Below, piece by piece: positions 52,381 through 60,310 of a DNA stretch of 64,000 nucleotides. Position numbers and translations under genes: made by a program. Under the pieces are notes generated by a model. That model was not told the origin of the DNA, ran no database searches, and was given only the letters and a program-made list of their open reading frames with translations. The stretch lies in contig JAPLSN010000016.1 in the NCBI GenBank assembly GCA_026398615.1, forward strand, positions 26,292-90,291, in the 5' to 3' direction. Within the stretch, counting starts at the first letter, position 1. Every line of letters starts with the position of its first letter. Source of the stretch: Spirochaetota bacterium (GTDB lineage: Bacteria; Spirochaetota; Spirochaetia; Treponematales; UBA12059).

Positions 52381-53622
52381 TCAGAAACTCATTTTGGCGC
52401 CGATATAACCGCCGTCGTTCCCGTCGTACTGGCCAAAGTCTCCGCTATCGCCCAGGAAGATGTACGCGCCCGCGAAGATTTCCAGCGCATCGGAAACATC
52501 CCAGGTAAGCTTCGGCTTGATCAGGGCGTCGGGGGCATCGAAACCGACGTAGGAGAAGAGCTCCACGGTCAGCGTCTCGCGCAGGAAGGTTTTGACCACG
52601 ACGAAGGTGGCCGTATTTTGTATCCGGTCTTCGACCAGATCCTCTTCATGGTCCAGGATGAAATCCTGGATGAATTGCATGCCGAAATTTATCCCCGCGA
52701 CGGAGAAATCGGTGCCGACCAGGTACTGGATGGCGTTCTTTTCGGCATAGCCGTCGGCGTAGACCATCGGGTTTCCCTGGAAGCGCCTGTCGCCGTACCA
52801 GGCGCCTTCCGAGCGCAGGACGAAGGGGCCGACCGAACCGGACAGGGCGTAGCCCGCCGAGACCGTCCGGTAGTACTCCGGCTCGACCGTCAAGGATGCA
52901 AGGCCGCCAGCGCCGAGCGTCTTGGCGAGGACCGCGTAGGAGGGCGTATCGTTCCAGAACCAGCCGCCCGTGAGCGAGAGGTCGAAGGCCTTGCCCATGA
53001 ACGCGTACTTCGCGAAATATTCACCGCTTGCAAGGGCGAATTCCGGAATATCGGCATTCACGAACGTCGGCGTAATGGGAAAAGGCATGGCCGGGGCCCA
53101 CAGGGAAGTGGCACCCGGTGTGATCGTCTTCGTGAACCAGGGAAGCCAGACCAGTTCCAGGCCGTGGGCGCCTGCATACAGATCCAGCCGTGCGCCCGTG
53201 ACAGCAAGGCGAAGTTCCTCGAAATCGGGAATGAGGAATTGGGACAGGTCTTTGGGCGAGACGATATCGGTGATGAACACGCCGTCACCCTTGCCCCAGA
53301 TGATCTGCTGCTTGCCGACGCGCAGGTCGAAGGCGTCTCCTCCCAGTTCGATGTACGCTTCCCGCAATTCGGGAAGCTGGACTTCTCCCGCGCGTTCGTA
53401 GAGTACCGGGTTGGCGTAAAACGCCGCGTCGCCGGTCTCGCAGGACAGACGCAGGTCCAATGTGTTCTCTGAGATGAACCAGGATCCGTCCTCGAGGAGG
53501 GCGCCGACCTTGCTCCGGCCGTAGCCGTGGAGCAAGACACCATCCTCGGCCGCGAGGGAAAAGATTCCCGCCGTCGCCAGGGCGAACGCCACGGATGCCG
53601 CGACAAGCCTTGTTTTTTGCAT
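52381..53622 (-). CDS. Outer-membrane porin-like protein of the RND operon
   Basis: A 413-residue exported beta-barrel (DUF1302-like). The signal peptide MQKTRLVAASVAFALATAGIF is followed by alternating amphipathic strands (VLLHGYGRSKVGALLEDGSW, ITDIVSPKDLSQFLIPDFEE is the loop typical of RND-associated porins) and a C-terminal aromatic residue (GAKMSF). ATG 53622 has AAGGTGA upstream; a GTG at 53631 is an alternative. It is the last gene of the TetR-RND-LolA-porin operon, presumably the outer-membrane exit or a lipid/hydrophobe channel of the efflux system. Confidence 0.7.
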   Translation of the reverse strand: MQKTRLVAASVAFALATAGIFSLAAEDGVLLHGYGRSKVGALLEDGSWFISENTLDLRLSCETGDAAFYANPVLYERAGEVQLPELREAYIELGGDAFDLRVGKQQIIWGKGDGVFITDIVSPKDLSQFLIPDFEELRLAVTGARLDLYAGAHGLELVWLPWFTKTITPGATSLWAPAMPFPITPTFVNADIPEFALASGEYFAKYAFMGKAFDLSLTGGWFWNDTPSYAVLAKTLGAGGLASLTVEPEYYRTVSAGYALSGSVGPFVLRSEGAWYGDRRFQGNPMVYADGYAEKNAIQYLVGTDFSVAGINFGMQFIQDFILDHEEDLVEDRIQNTATFVVVKTFLRETLTVELFSYVGFDAPDALIKPKLTWDVSDALEIFAGAYIFLGDSGDFGQYDGNDGGYIGAKMSF

Positions 53623-53627
53623 CGCAA

Positions 53628-54404
53628 TCACCTTGTCATGGCGCGTTCGGAGAATTCGCCCTCCGCGATACCCGCGTTGATCCTGACATCCGAGAATTCC
53701 ATCCGGGTGCGGTGATCCTTCTGCACGTCATGCATCTCCGCCTTCATGATCACCCAGACGCCCGCTACCGACTCGCTGGAGGATATCCGGAGGGTTTTCA
53801 GCAGGGCTCCGCGACGGTCGAAATACTCGCGCTTGAGCCCGAGGTTCTTTGCCTTGGACACCCAGGTGACCGTCCGCGAGTAGATATCCTTGGGATCCTT
53901 CGGGACGCTTTCCACGACCCAGCAGGCCTCGCCGTCGACCGTCTCGGAACCGGTCAGCTTGTGGATGTCTTCGGAGGGCTGCCGATCGCCCAGATCGTCG
54001 TACGTGAAGTCAGAACCCATGAAGTAGTCGCTCCTTCCTTCCGAGGAAATGCGCTTCACCCGTTTGAGTGCCGGGAGGTAGATCCATTGATCATCGCCTT
54101 TCCCTGTCTCGGCGTAGCTCCAGTTCATGAAGGACGTGCCCCGCACGTCCGCGGGACTCTGGAACGTCATCAGTTTCTTGTCGACGGAGCCGTAACTGCC
54201 GGATATCTGTTTCAGGGAGCGGACCCGTTCCTTGCCCCTGGCATCGACGAGGGTCATCGTCAGGACGCCGCTCATGTCGTTTCCCTGGGGACGGACGTAG
54301 ACCGCCAGCATTATTTCGGCCCCGGTCGGTTCGGCGACGGCAGAGGCGGCGGCGAACAGCGCCAGCGTCGCCAGGATGATTGCTCCCTTGGATAGGTTTT
54401 TCAT
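53628..54404 (-). CDS. LolA-like outer-membrane lipoprotein-sorting protein
   Basis: A 258-residue exported protein with a signal peptide (MKNLSKGAIILATLALFAAA). The mature part matches the LolA-like proteins that accompany HAE3-type RND pumps: MTLVDARGKERVRSLKQISG, KGDDQWIYLPALKRVKRIS, then SDYFMGSDFTYDDLGDR. It has a half-barrel fold binding hydrophobic ligands, so it may shuttle a lipid or drug between the RND pump and the porin. It overlaps the RND gene by 4 nt (ATGA). Confidence 0.8.
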   Translation of the reverse strand: MKNLSKGAIILATLALFAAASAVAEPTGAEIMLAVYVRPQGNDMSGVLTMTLVDARGKERVRSLKQISGSYGSVDKKLMTFQSPADVRGTSFMNWSYAETGKGDDQWIYLPALKRVKRISSEGRSDYFMGSDFTYDDLGDRQPSEDIHKLTGSETVDGEACWVVESVPKDPKDIYSRTVTWVSKAKNLGLKREYFDRRGALLKTLRISSSESVAGVWVIMKAEMHDVQKDHRTRMEFSDVRINAGIAEGEFSERAMTR

Positions 54405-56710
54405 TTGTGGTTCTCCTTTAAAGACGTATGGGTTTTCCTCAATACGAGTAACATGATCGTGAGTGTCGCAATCAACGACGTCAGCATATTCAGTGAAACA
54501 AGGGCGCCCACCTGCCGGTTCGGAGGGAACACCGAGAAGAGGAGCACCATGAAGCCGGCAATGACTATGGCGGCGTTCAGGAAGACGGCCCGGCCGGTGA
54601 CGCTCATGGCGAAACGGGCGGCATCGGTCGCGTTACCGGTTTTTTTCAGGCCCTCCCGGTAGCGTTCGATGAAATGGATGGCGTAGTCGACACCGATTCC
54701 GACAGCGATGCTGGAAATCAGGGCGGTGGACGTCGTCAGCGGCATATGCAGCAATCCCATGATGCCGAAGTTGACCGCAATGGCGATCGTGACGGGGATC
54801 GTACCGATAAGGCCAAGAAGGACACTCCTGAACATGAATGCCACCAGGAGGAACACGGCCAGAACCGAAAGGCCCAGGCTGCTGATCTGCCCATTCAGGA
54901 TCAAACCGGCGAAGACAAGGCTTTTGTAGCCGGACCCCGCGTAGCGTATCTGGACGCCGTACCCGGCGAAGCGGGCTGCAAACGAGTCGAAATAGGCTAC
55001 GACGCGTCCGATGGTTTGTGAATCGTCGCTCTTCATCTGAACCATGAGATTCGCGCCGCGATAATCGGAATCCACCACCTTCCACAGGTTGTCCGGGTCG
55101 CCGGACATTTCATACAGGAGGAGATACTGAGCCACCATGTCGGAACTCCCCGGAATGGTGTCGAACTCCGCGCGTTCCTCGTGCATGACCTTGTTCATGC
55201 GTTTCAGGTAGTCCGCGATGGAAACGGCGTCGCCGACCTTGTTCAGGGTCAGGGCGCCTTTTTGGACTTCCTCCAACAGATTGAGAAGTTCCGGTTGTTT
55301 GAATGCGTCGCTTTCTTCCGCGTCGAGGATCACGTTGAGGGTCGAGGTTCCGCCAAAACGGGCGTTCATGAAGGCATCTGTTCTGACGATGTCGCTGCTT
55401 TTCTCGAAATTGTCGAGGAAGCTCGTATTGATCCAGACCCGTGATACCCCGAAGAGAGACAGGGTGACGACGAGAAGCGTCGCGGCCACAACCGGAATCG
55501 GGTGTGCAATGACGGCGTCGGCGAAACGTCCCCCGAAGGAAAGGCCCTGTTTTAGTTTGGCTTCTGCCAACGCGTTTGCCTTCGTGTCGGTTCGCTGTTT
55601 TCCCAAACCGAACAGCATGATGCCGGCAGGTATGAGCAGCATGGACAGAAGAAGCGCTACAAGCACGCCGAAGGCCGAGAACAGGCCGAAATATTTTACC
55701 GGATAGACCTGGGAGGTTACCAGGGAGATGAAACCCACTATGGTTGTCAGCCCGGCGAAGAGGACCGGATTCCAGATGACGTCGATCACGTTCCGGGCGA
55801 CCTCTTCCTTGTCCGCTTCCGGATGACTGCGAATATGAAAATCAATTTGATTGTACAGGTGGATACCGTATGCGACGCCGATGGCGATAAGCATGACCGG
55901 TATCATTATCGTCACCGTATAGACCGGTACACCCAGGCCGACCATCAGGGCGAAGGTCCACAGGGTGCTGAACAGGACGACGGACAGGGCGATGATCGCA
56001 CGTTGTACGCTTCTAAGCATGATGAAGAGGACCAGGGCGATGACGAGGATGACCAGGGGACCCATGCGCGCCATGTCGCGCGGTCCCAGGATTGCCATGG
56101 TGCCCTCGACAATGGGACGGCCGGCGACGTGCAAGGTTTCCGGATTTTCATATGAAGCCGCCAGTTTGAGGACCCGGTCGTACAGATCCCCCGAGAAGGC
56201 GCCGTCGGCCAGGTCGACGATGACCAAAGTCGTCTTTTCATCCGCGGAGACCAGGCGACCGCGCACCATTTCATTGGAGCGAACCGCATTCCGGATCTCT
56301 TCGCAAGCGGCTTGGTCGGCGGGCGCTTCCGAATAGAAGTCACGTACGTCGAGCCCTTCCTCCGTCCCCAGGATGTTCTCCGCCATATGGAGCGATCTGA
56401 GGTCGGTTTCCTCGATTTCCTCAAAGCCGATCAGCTCCTCTTCCAGGCGGATGATTTTACCCAGGGTTACCGGGTTATAGATCGAATCCGGGTGCTCGAT
56501 GGCTATCAGGATCGCGTCGCGGATCATGAATCGCTCATTTGCCTCGTCGCTGAAAACGAAGGCCGGATGATCCTTGGGCATGTATTCATCCAGATTCGTC
56601 ACCATCCGCATCCTGGTCGCTACGACGAACCCGGATATGAGGGTGATGAGGATCGAGGCCGAGATGATCATTACGGGTCGCCGCAGAGCCCATTTAAAAA
56701 AAGCCTTCAT
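54401..56710 (-). CDS. RND/MMPL efflux transporter (HAE3 family)
   Basis: A 769-residue inner-membrane transporter with the 1+5, 1+5 helix arrangement of MMPL/RND proteins: helix 1 (about 12-32), a large periplasmic domain, then helices near 208-360; a second repeat starts near 395 and its terminal helices end near 760. Characteristic stretches are MIPVMLIAIGVAYGIHLYNQ and ISSIAVGIGVDYAIHFIERY. The HAE3 branch exports hydrophobic or lipidic compounds. ATG 56710 is supported by a GGGGGA ribosome site, and an operator-like palindrome lies 20 nt upstream. Confidence 0.88.
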   Translation of the reverse strand: MKAFFKWALRRPVMIISASILITLISGFVVATRMRMVTNLDEYMPKDHPAFVFSDEANERFMIRDAILIAIEHPDSIYNPVTLGKIIRLEEELIGFEEIEETDLRSLHMAENILGTEEGLDVRDFYSEAPADQAACEEIRNAVRSNEMVRGRLVSADEKTTLVIVDLADGAFSGDLYDRVLKLAASYENPETLHVAGRPIVEGTMAILGPRDMARMGPLVILVIALVLFIMLRSVQRAIIALSVVLFSTLWTFALMVGLGVPVYTVTIMIPVMLIAIGVAYGIHLYNQIDFHIRSHPEADKEEVARNVIDVIWNPVLFAGLTTIVGFISLVTSQVYPVKYFGLFSAFGVLVALLLSMLLIPAGIMLFGLGKQRTDTKANALAEAKLKQGLSFGGRFADAVIAHPIPVVAATLLVVTLSLFGVSRVWINTSFLDNFEKSSDIVRTDAFMNARFGGTSTLNVILDAEESDAFKQPELLNLLEEVQKGALTLNKVGDAVSIADYLKRMNKVMHEERAEFDTIPGSSDMVAQYLLLYEMSGDPDNLWKVVDSDYRGANLMVQMKSDDSQTIGRVVAYFDSFAARFAGYGVQIRYAGSGYKSLVFAGLILNGQISSLGLSVLAVFLLVAFMFRSVLLGLIGTIPVTIAIAVNFGIMGLLHMPLTTSTALISSIAVGIGVDYAIHFIERYREGLKKTGNATDAARFAMSVTGRAVFLNAAIVIAGFMVLLFSVFPPNRQVGALVSLNMLTSLIATLTIMLLVLRKTHTSLKENHK

Positions 56711-56729
56711 TGATCTTCCCCCTTCATTC

Positions 56730-56751
56730 GGTTTGTTATAGATAACTAACC
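56730..56751. promoter_or_regulatory. TetR operator upstream of the RND operon
   Basis: A 22-bp palindrome GGTTTGTTATAGATAACTAACC pairs at 9 of 11 half-positions. The same GATAACTAAC half-site recurs before tetR itself. Confidence 0.7.
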
Positions 56752-56799
56752 GACATGACTTGAAATCCCGTTGCCACCGGAGGCAGCGGCGTCTTCTGC

Positions 56800-57381
56800 C
56801 TACGCTTGAAAAAGAAGCAGGGCGGATCGTATGTAGGTGCTCGTTCTCATCGCAAGATTGAAGGAGTGCTTCTCAATCCGCCAGATCGATACCAGCAAGC
56901 GGAAGCCGCCAACCAACATCAAAGCCATGTTTTCCGCGTCCATTTCCTGGCGAAATGCGCCCGACCCCCTGTCCTTTTCAATTTCTGCCCGTATTGTGCC
57001 CTGTGTCGCCGCCATTATCGCGTCGATACGGGAAAGCAGGGCAGGATCGCTCCTGAACACGTCTTCGGAAAACAAGATGGTCGTCATCGCGGGACGTCTC
57101 ATGAACAGCCTGGCGTGCGACTCGAAGAAGGCGATCAATGTTCCCCCGGCTCCGTCTCCCGATTCCCTGGCTTCATCCAGGGCTTTTGCACGGGATAGTT
57201 CCATTTCGTCGACGACGGCTGCCAGAATCTCGGACTTGGACGCGAAATGGCGATAAATGGCCGGCTCGCTGACGCCTACGGCAGCGGCGATGCGTTTCAT
57301 GGTGAGGGCTTGGATGCCCTCTTCGGAGATCAAGGCGAGGGCGGCTTCGATGATCTCCCTTTGTCTGTCACTTATTGCCAC
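56800..57381 (-). CDS. TetR-family transcriptional regulator of the efflux operon
   Basis: A 193-residue repressor. The N-terminal helix-turn-helix is AAAVGVSEPAIYRHFASKSE at about 31-50, preceded by the conserved EAALALISEEGIQALTMKRI helix; the ligand-binding part is helical and variable. The GTG start has GGAGG at a 4-nt spacer. Palindromic sites occur before tetR and before the RND gene, suggesting autoregulation and repression of the pump until a substrate binds. Inducer unknown. Confidence 0.9.
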   Translation of the reverse strand: MAISDRQREIIEAALALISEEGIQALTMKRIAAAVGVSEPAIYRHFASKSEILAAVVDEMELSRAKALDEARESGDGAGGTLIAFFESHARLFMRRPAMTTILFSEDVFRSDPALLSRIDAIMAATQGTIRAEIEKDRGSGAFRQEMDAENMALMLVGGFRLLVSIWRIEKHSFNLAMRTSTYIRSALLLFQA

Positions 57382-57398
57382 GGAACCTCCAGATGAAT

Positions 57399-57420
57399 CA
57401 TTAGTTGCCGATAACTAACA
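57399..57420. promoter_or_regulatory. TetR operator upstream of tetR
   Basis: CATTAGTTGCCGATAACTAACA shares TTAGTT and ATAACTAAC half-sites with 56730-56751 in the same register. It lies between the divergently read tetR and the UDG-like gene. Confidence 0.65.
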
Positions 57421-57500
57421 TACTACTTTCCCTTATACCTGTCAAGCGCGAGATTCCGGGGAGCTTGCGGTACCACCCCCGCCCGGGGCAGTATCGCCCC

Positions 57501-58235
57501 ATGGACCCCAACGCATATTCGGACCTGGCCGCCGCGCGCGGCGACTTCAAGGCCGCGGTGGAATCGTGGAGCCGCCGCCTGCCCGCTCTCGGCGGCCTGC
57601 AGGACAGGCTCCGGGAGGAGCTCGGGTACCGCGACTACGAGATCGAGACCCCGATCGTCTACAACCGCGCGCTGGACGATCTTGGTCCCCCGTCATCGCC
57701 GCGCTGGATCGTGATCGCCGACAATCCCGGGAAGAACGAGCAGAAGGCGGCCAACAACCGTTACCTCGTGGGCCAGGCGGGAAAACTCGCGGCGGAATTC
57801 TTCGAGCGCCGGCTGGGCAGGGACTTCCGCCGCGACGCCGTCATCATCAACAAGACGCCCATCCACAGCCCGAAGACCGCGGAACTGTCGAAGCTCCTGC
57901 GGATGGACTCCTCCGGCGGCCTGCGGGCCGTCTTCGACGAGAGCCAGAAATTCATGGCGGGCCTCGCGCTCAGGTTCCATCGCGCGCTGGGTCTGCCCGT
58001 CTGGATTTCCGGCAAGTCGGGGCTATCGCCCAAGGGAATCTTCTCGACCTGGTTCGGTGAATTCCGCCGCCTCTTCTCTGAAGCCGGCGCCATGGAGGAA
58101 GTCTTCGTCTTCAGTCATTTTTCCATGAACCGCTTTTCCATCGAGCTCGGCGAAAAGGCCGATCCCGGGAAGCCCCTGGAAGAGGAACTCCTGCGGATAG
58201 GAAGGGAAAACCGCCTGGCCGTGTTCGGGGCGTGA
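57501..58235 (+). CDS. Uracil-DNA-glycosylase-superfamily-like protein
   Basis: A 244-residue protein with a UDG-like core: IADNPGKNEQ resembles the water-activating GEAPG-type motif, RYLVGQAGKLAAEF resembles the following GxPFVGxAG loop, NKTPIHSPKTAEL is an analogue of the N-terminal NxxxxRPP region, and SHFSMNRFS near the C-terminus stands in for the HPS loop. The first ~60 residues are helical. Catalytic residues differ from known families, so it may be a diverged glycosylase or a nucleic-acid-binding relative. ATG 57501 was chosen over 57405, because the upstream codons overlap the operator region. Confidence 0.45.
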   Translation: MDPNAYSDLAAARGDFKAAVESWSRRLPALGGLQDRLREELGYRDYEIETPIVYNRALDDLGPPSSPRWIVIADNPGKNEQKAANNRYLVGQAGKLAAEFFERRLGRDFRRDAVIINKTPIHSPKTAELSKLLRMDSSGGLRAVFDESQKFMAGLALRFHRALGLPVWISGKSGLSPKGIFSTWFGEFRRLFSEAGAMEEVFVFSHFSMNRFSIELGEKADPGKPLEEELLRIGRENRLAVFGA

Positions 58236-58246
58236 CGGGCTCCCGC

Positions 58247-59308
58247 TCAGGCGTAGTCGATCGTCCTGAGCACCGGTTCCGTGCGTTCCATGACCAGCGG
58301 AAAGTCCCTGGGTTCGAGGGCATGGGCTTCGCCGTCCATCTGCACGAGGATTTTTTCCGTACAGAGTATGTCGAGGCGATCGGCCGAGAAGAGCTCGGCT
58401 TCCCGGAGCCCGCGGTGCCGTCCCGTCGTGATCGTCGTCTTCACGGTGAGCTTGCGAAAGAGGCTGGTCTGCCAGATCGCGCAGACATTGTCGTCGTCGG
58501 GCAGAATGCGCTTGTTCGAGCCATACTGGCGGTTGCCGGAAACGCCCATGGCCATGAGGAGCATTTCGCGGCGGAAGGATTTCACGGCGCGGCCGTCGCG
58601 GTCGAAGGCGTGGACTTCGATCGGCCGCACCTTGTAGATGAGGTCGTAGAACACCGACGCGAAATCCACCCAGAGTCTGTAGGAATCCCCGGGCAGCGAG
58701 GACTTGAGGCGGTTGGTCATTTCCGTGACGAAGGCGTCGAGCCCGATGCTGGCGATGTTGAAGGAGAACCACGGCCCTTTCGCGGAAGCGGGAGCGCACG
58801 AAATGCGGATGGCTCGCTGGCTGCCGAAGCGCGCCGGCTTCACGAGGCGGCCGCCGGCGGTGCGGAGATCGCGCCCGTCCGAACCGTCGTTGCCGGTCCC
58901 CAGGGGAAGGCGGAGCATGACGAAACGGGAACGTGTCGTTTCATCGCATTCCATGAGCCCGGACTGGAATTCATGGCTCGTGCCGTCCCCGCTGGCCATG
59001 ATCGCGAGGCGCTCTGTCCCCGGCACGCCCGGGTTTTCAGCCGCGAGCGCCTTCGCCATGTCCTTCGCGTGGCCCGGCCGGTCCGTGGTCAGGACGCGGA
59101 ACGTGAATGGGGAACTGCGTTCGGGCAGGGCCGAAGCTTCAGCCTCGAGTTCGGCGAGTTCCGCCAGGTGGCGCGCACGGACGCTCCGGCGCGTGAAGCC
59201 GCCGGCCTTCGGGTTGACGACGAGGATGACCTCGAGCGGCGTGCTTGCGAAAAGCGGGGAGCGGGCGGCCAGCGCGCGGATTCCCTCGATGAAACGTTCA
59301 TTGCCCAT
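58247..59308 (-). CDS. Diacylglycerol/lipid kinase family protein
   Basis: A 353-residue DAGK-catalytic-type lipid kinase. Motifs are VNPKAGG (about 31-37), MASGDGTSHEFQSGL (about 103-117), LPLGTGNDGSDGRDL (about 137-151) and, in the C-terminal beta-sandwich, MDGEAHALE. It would phosphorylate diacylglycerol or a related lipid with ATP. I chose ATG 59308 because promoter TTGCCC-17-TACACT ends 7 nt upstream; the 12-codon extension would lie inside it. There is no Shine-Dalgarno, so a leaderless transcript is likely. Confidence 0.85.
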   Translation of the reverse strand: MGNERFIEGIRALAARSPLFASTPLEVILVVNPKAGGFTRRSVRARHLAELAELEAEASALPERSSPFTFRVLTTDRPGHAKDMAKALAAENPGVPGTERLAIMASGDGTSHEFQSGLMECDETTRSRFVMLRLPLGTGNDGSDGRDLRTAGGRLVKPARFGSQRAIRISCAPASAKGPWFSFNIASIGLDAFVTEMTNRLKSSLPGDSYRLWVDFASVFYDLIYKVRPIEVHAFDRDGRAVKSFRREMLLMAMGVSGNRQYGSNKRILPDDDNVCAIWQTSLFRKLTVKTTITTGRHRGLREAELFSADRLDILCTEKILVQMDGEAHALEPRDFPLVMERTEPVLRTIDYA

Positions 59309-59315
59309 GAAGGTG

Positions 59316-59344
59316 AGTGTAGCTTCATCGCGCCAACGGGGCAA
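59316..59344 (-). promoter_or_regulatory. Promoter of the lipid-kinase gene
   Basis: Minus-strand TTGCCC (59344-59339), 17-bp spacer, TACACT (59321-59316), ATG at 59308. Confidence 0.6.
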
Positions 59345-59356
59345 GCTCGGTTTCCC

Positions 59357-59394
59357 AGGTCAGCTCTGTCCCCACAGGTCAGCTCTGTCCCCAG
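59357..59394 (+). repeat. 19-bp tandem direct repeat (AGCTCTGTCCCC type)
   Basis: Two adjacent copies of AGGTCAGCTCTGTCCCCA plus one base. The reverse complement GGGGACAGAGCT recurs at 63843-63854 near the IS3-family remnant. Such GGGGACAG sequences are common around transposases. Confidence 0.6.
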
Positions 59395-59470
59395 ACAGGT
59401 TCTACTCATTGCGCGCGATCTTGCCGCTGAAAGGCTTGTGCGCCATGAAGCGAAGGTATCTGGCGCCGGC

Positions 59471-59998
59471 TTACTTCTGCCGCTTGGTGAACCCCATGAT
59501 GAGGCCGAGAGCCACCGACCACAGGGCGGCAAGCCCGACCTGGTATTCGTGGGGCAGGGCAAAGGTGACCGTATGGGCCGGCACCCAGAACCAGGCAAGG
59601 GTCGCCAGGCTCTTTTCGATTCCGGCGTAGCCGCGAGTGCCCGTGATCAGGTTGTCGCTCGACCGGTGGAGGACCATGAGGAGGGGGCCAAACTGGGCGT
59701 TGGTGATGAGCGACAGGCAGAATGCCCGCAGGATCACGATCTCGACGCAGGCGACGGGCAGCATGCCCTTGTCCGCGAGCGTCTGGAGGAAGCCTCCGAA
59801 GCCGGCGAACGCGTACTTGATCAGGATGCCGAGGAGGCCCCAGACCAGCGCCTTGGCCAGCCATTCCGCGGGTTTCGCCGAAACCTTCCGCCTGGACGCG
59901 ACGATGCCCAGGACTTCTCCCAGGGTTCCGAGGATGGCGAACTGGACGAACGCCGCGAACAAGGCATTTTTCGTAACCCACTCGACGTACCACGCCAT
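59471..59998 (-). CDS. Small integral membrane protein
   Basis: A 175-residue membrane protein with about four to five helices, starting MAWYVEWVTKNALFAAFVQF and ending with HTVTFALPHEYQVGLAALWS and TKRQK. The tail is reminiscent of Mpv17/PMP22-like proteins, but I am not certain. AAGGAG lies eight bases before ATG 59998. Upstream in-frame codons lack coding character. Function unknown. Confidence 0.6.
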   Translation of the reverse strand: MAWYVEWVTKNALFAAFVQFAILGTLGEVLGIVASRRKVSAKPAEWLAKALVWGLLGILIKYAFAGFGGFLQTLADKGMLPVACVEIVILRAFCLSLITNAQFGPLLMVLHRSSDNLITGTRGYAGIEKSLATLAWFWVPAHTVTFALPHEYQVGLAALWSVALGLIMGFTKRQK

Positions 59999-60125
59999 GA
60001 CGAAACTCCTTGCAGCCGGAAAGGGGATTTTTCTCCCACGGATCCGGAAACCCGTGCTAGACTCAGCCACCCGAATATGACATGCGGCCACCCTTTCGTC
60101 AAAGAAAAAGGAACTATTGGAAATG

Positions 60126-60223
60126 TCTCACGCAGACCCGTGGAGACGTGGAGAAGGAGGAAAATGACTCTACACTCCTACCCCTTCTTCCCTCTCTGCG
60201 TTTTCTGCCCCTCTGCGTGAGAT
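60126..60223. repeat. Inverted-repeat element (TCTCACGCAGA family)
   Basis: A roughly 98-bp intergenic element with the terminal inverted repeat TCTCACGCAGA (60126-60136) and its complement TCTGCGTGAGA at the right end (60212-60222). Inner GTGGAGACGTGGAG is a diverged relative of the CCACGGAG repeats. The rest of this 312-bp gap (59999-60310) contains only an imperfect AAAGTC/GACTTT palindrome (about 60249-60263). Confidence 0.7.
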
Positions 60224-60310
60224 AATCCTGGAAACAGGGCCAATTTCCAAAGTCGTCTGACTTTTGAAAGAGCCTCACCTAATTCTTCATTTATATTCGC
60301 GGAGGTAGCC

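Noticed and set aside
60249..60269. AAAGTC...GACTTT palindrome near the aminotransferase gene as a second MITE end
   Set aside because: It shares only about 8-9 bases with the element at 52001 and lacks the paired end; insufficient.
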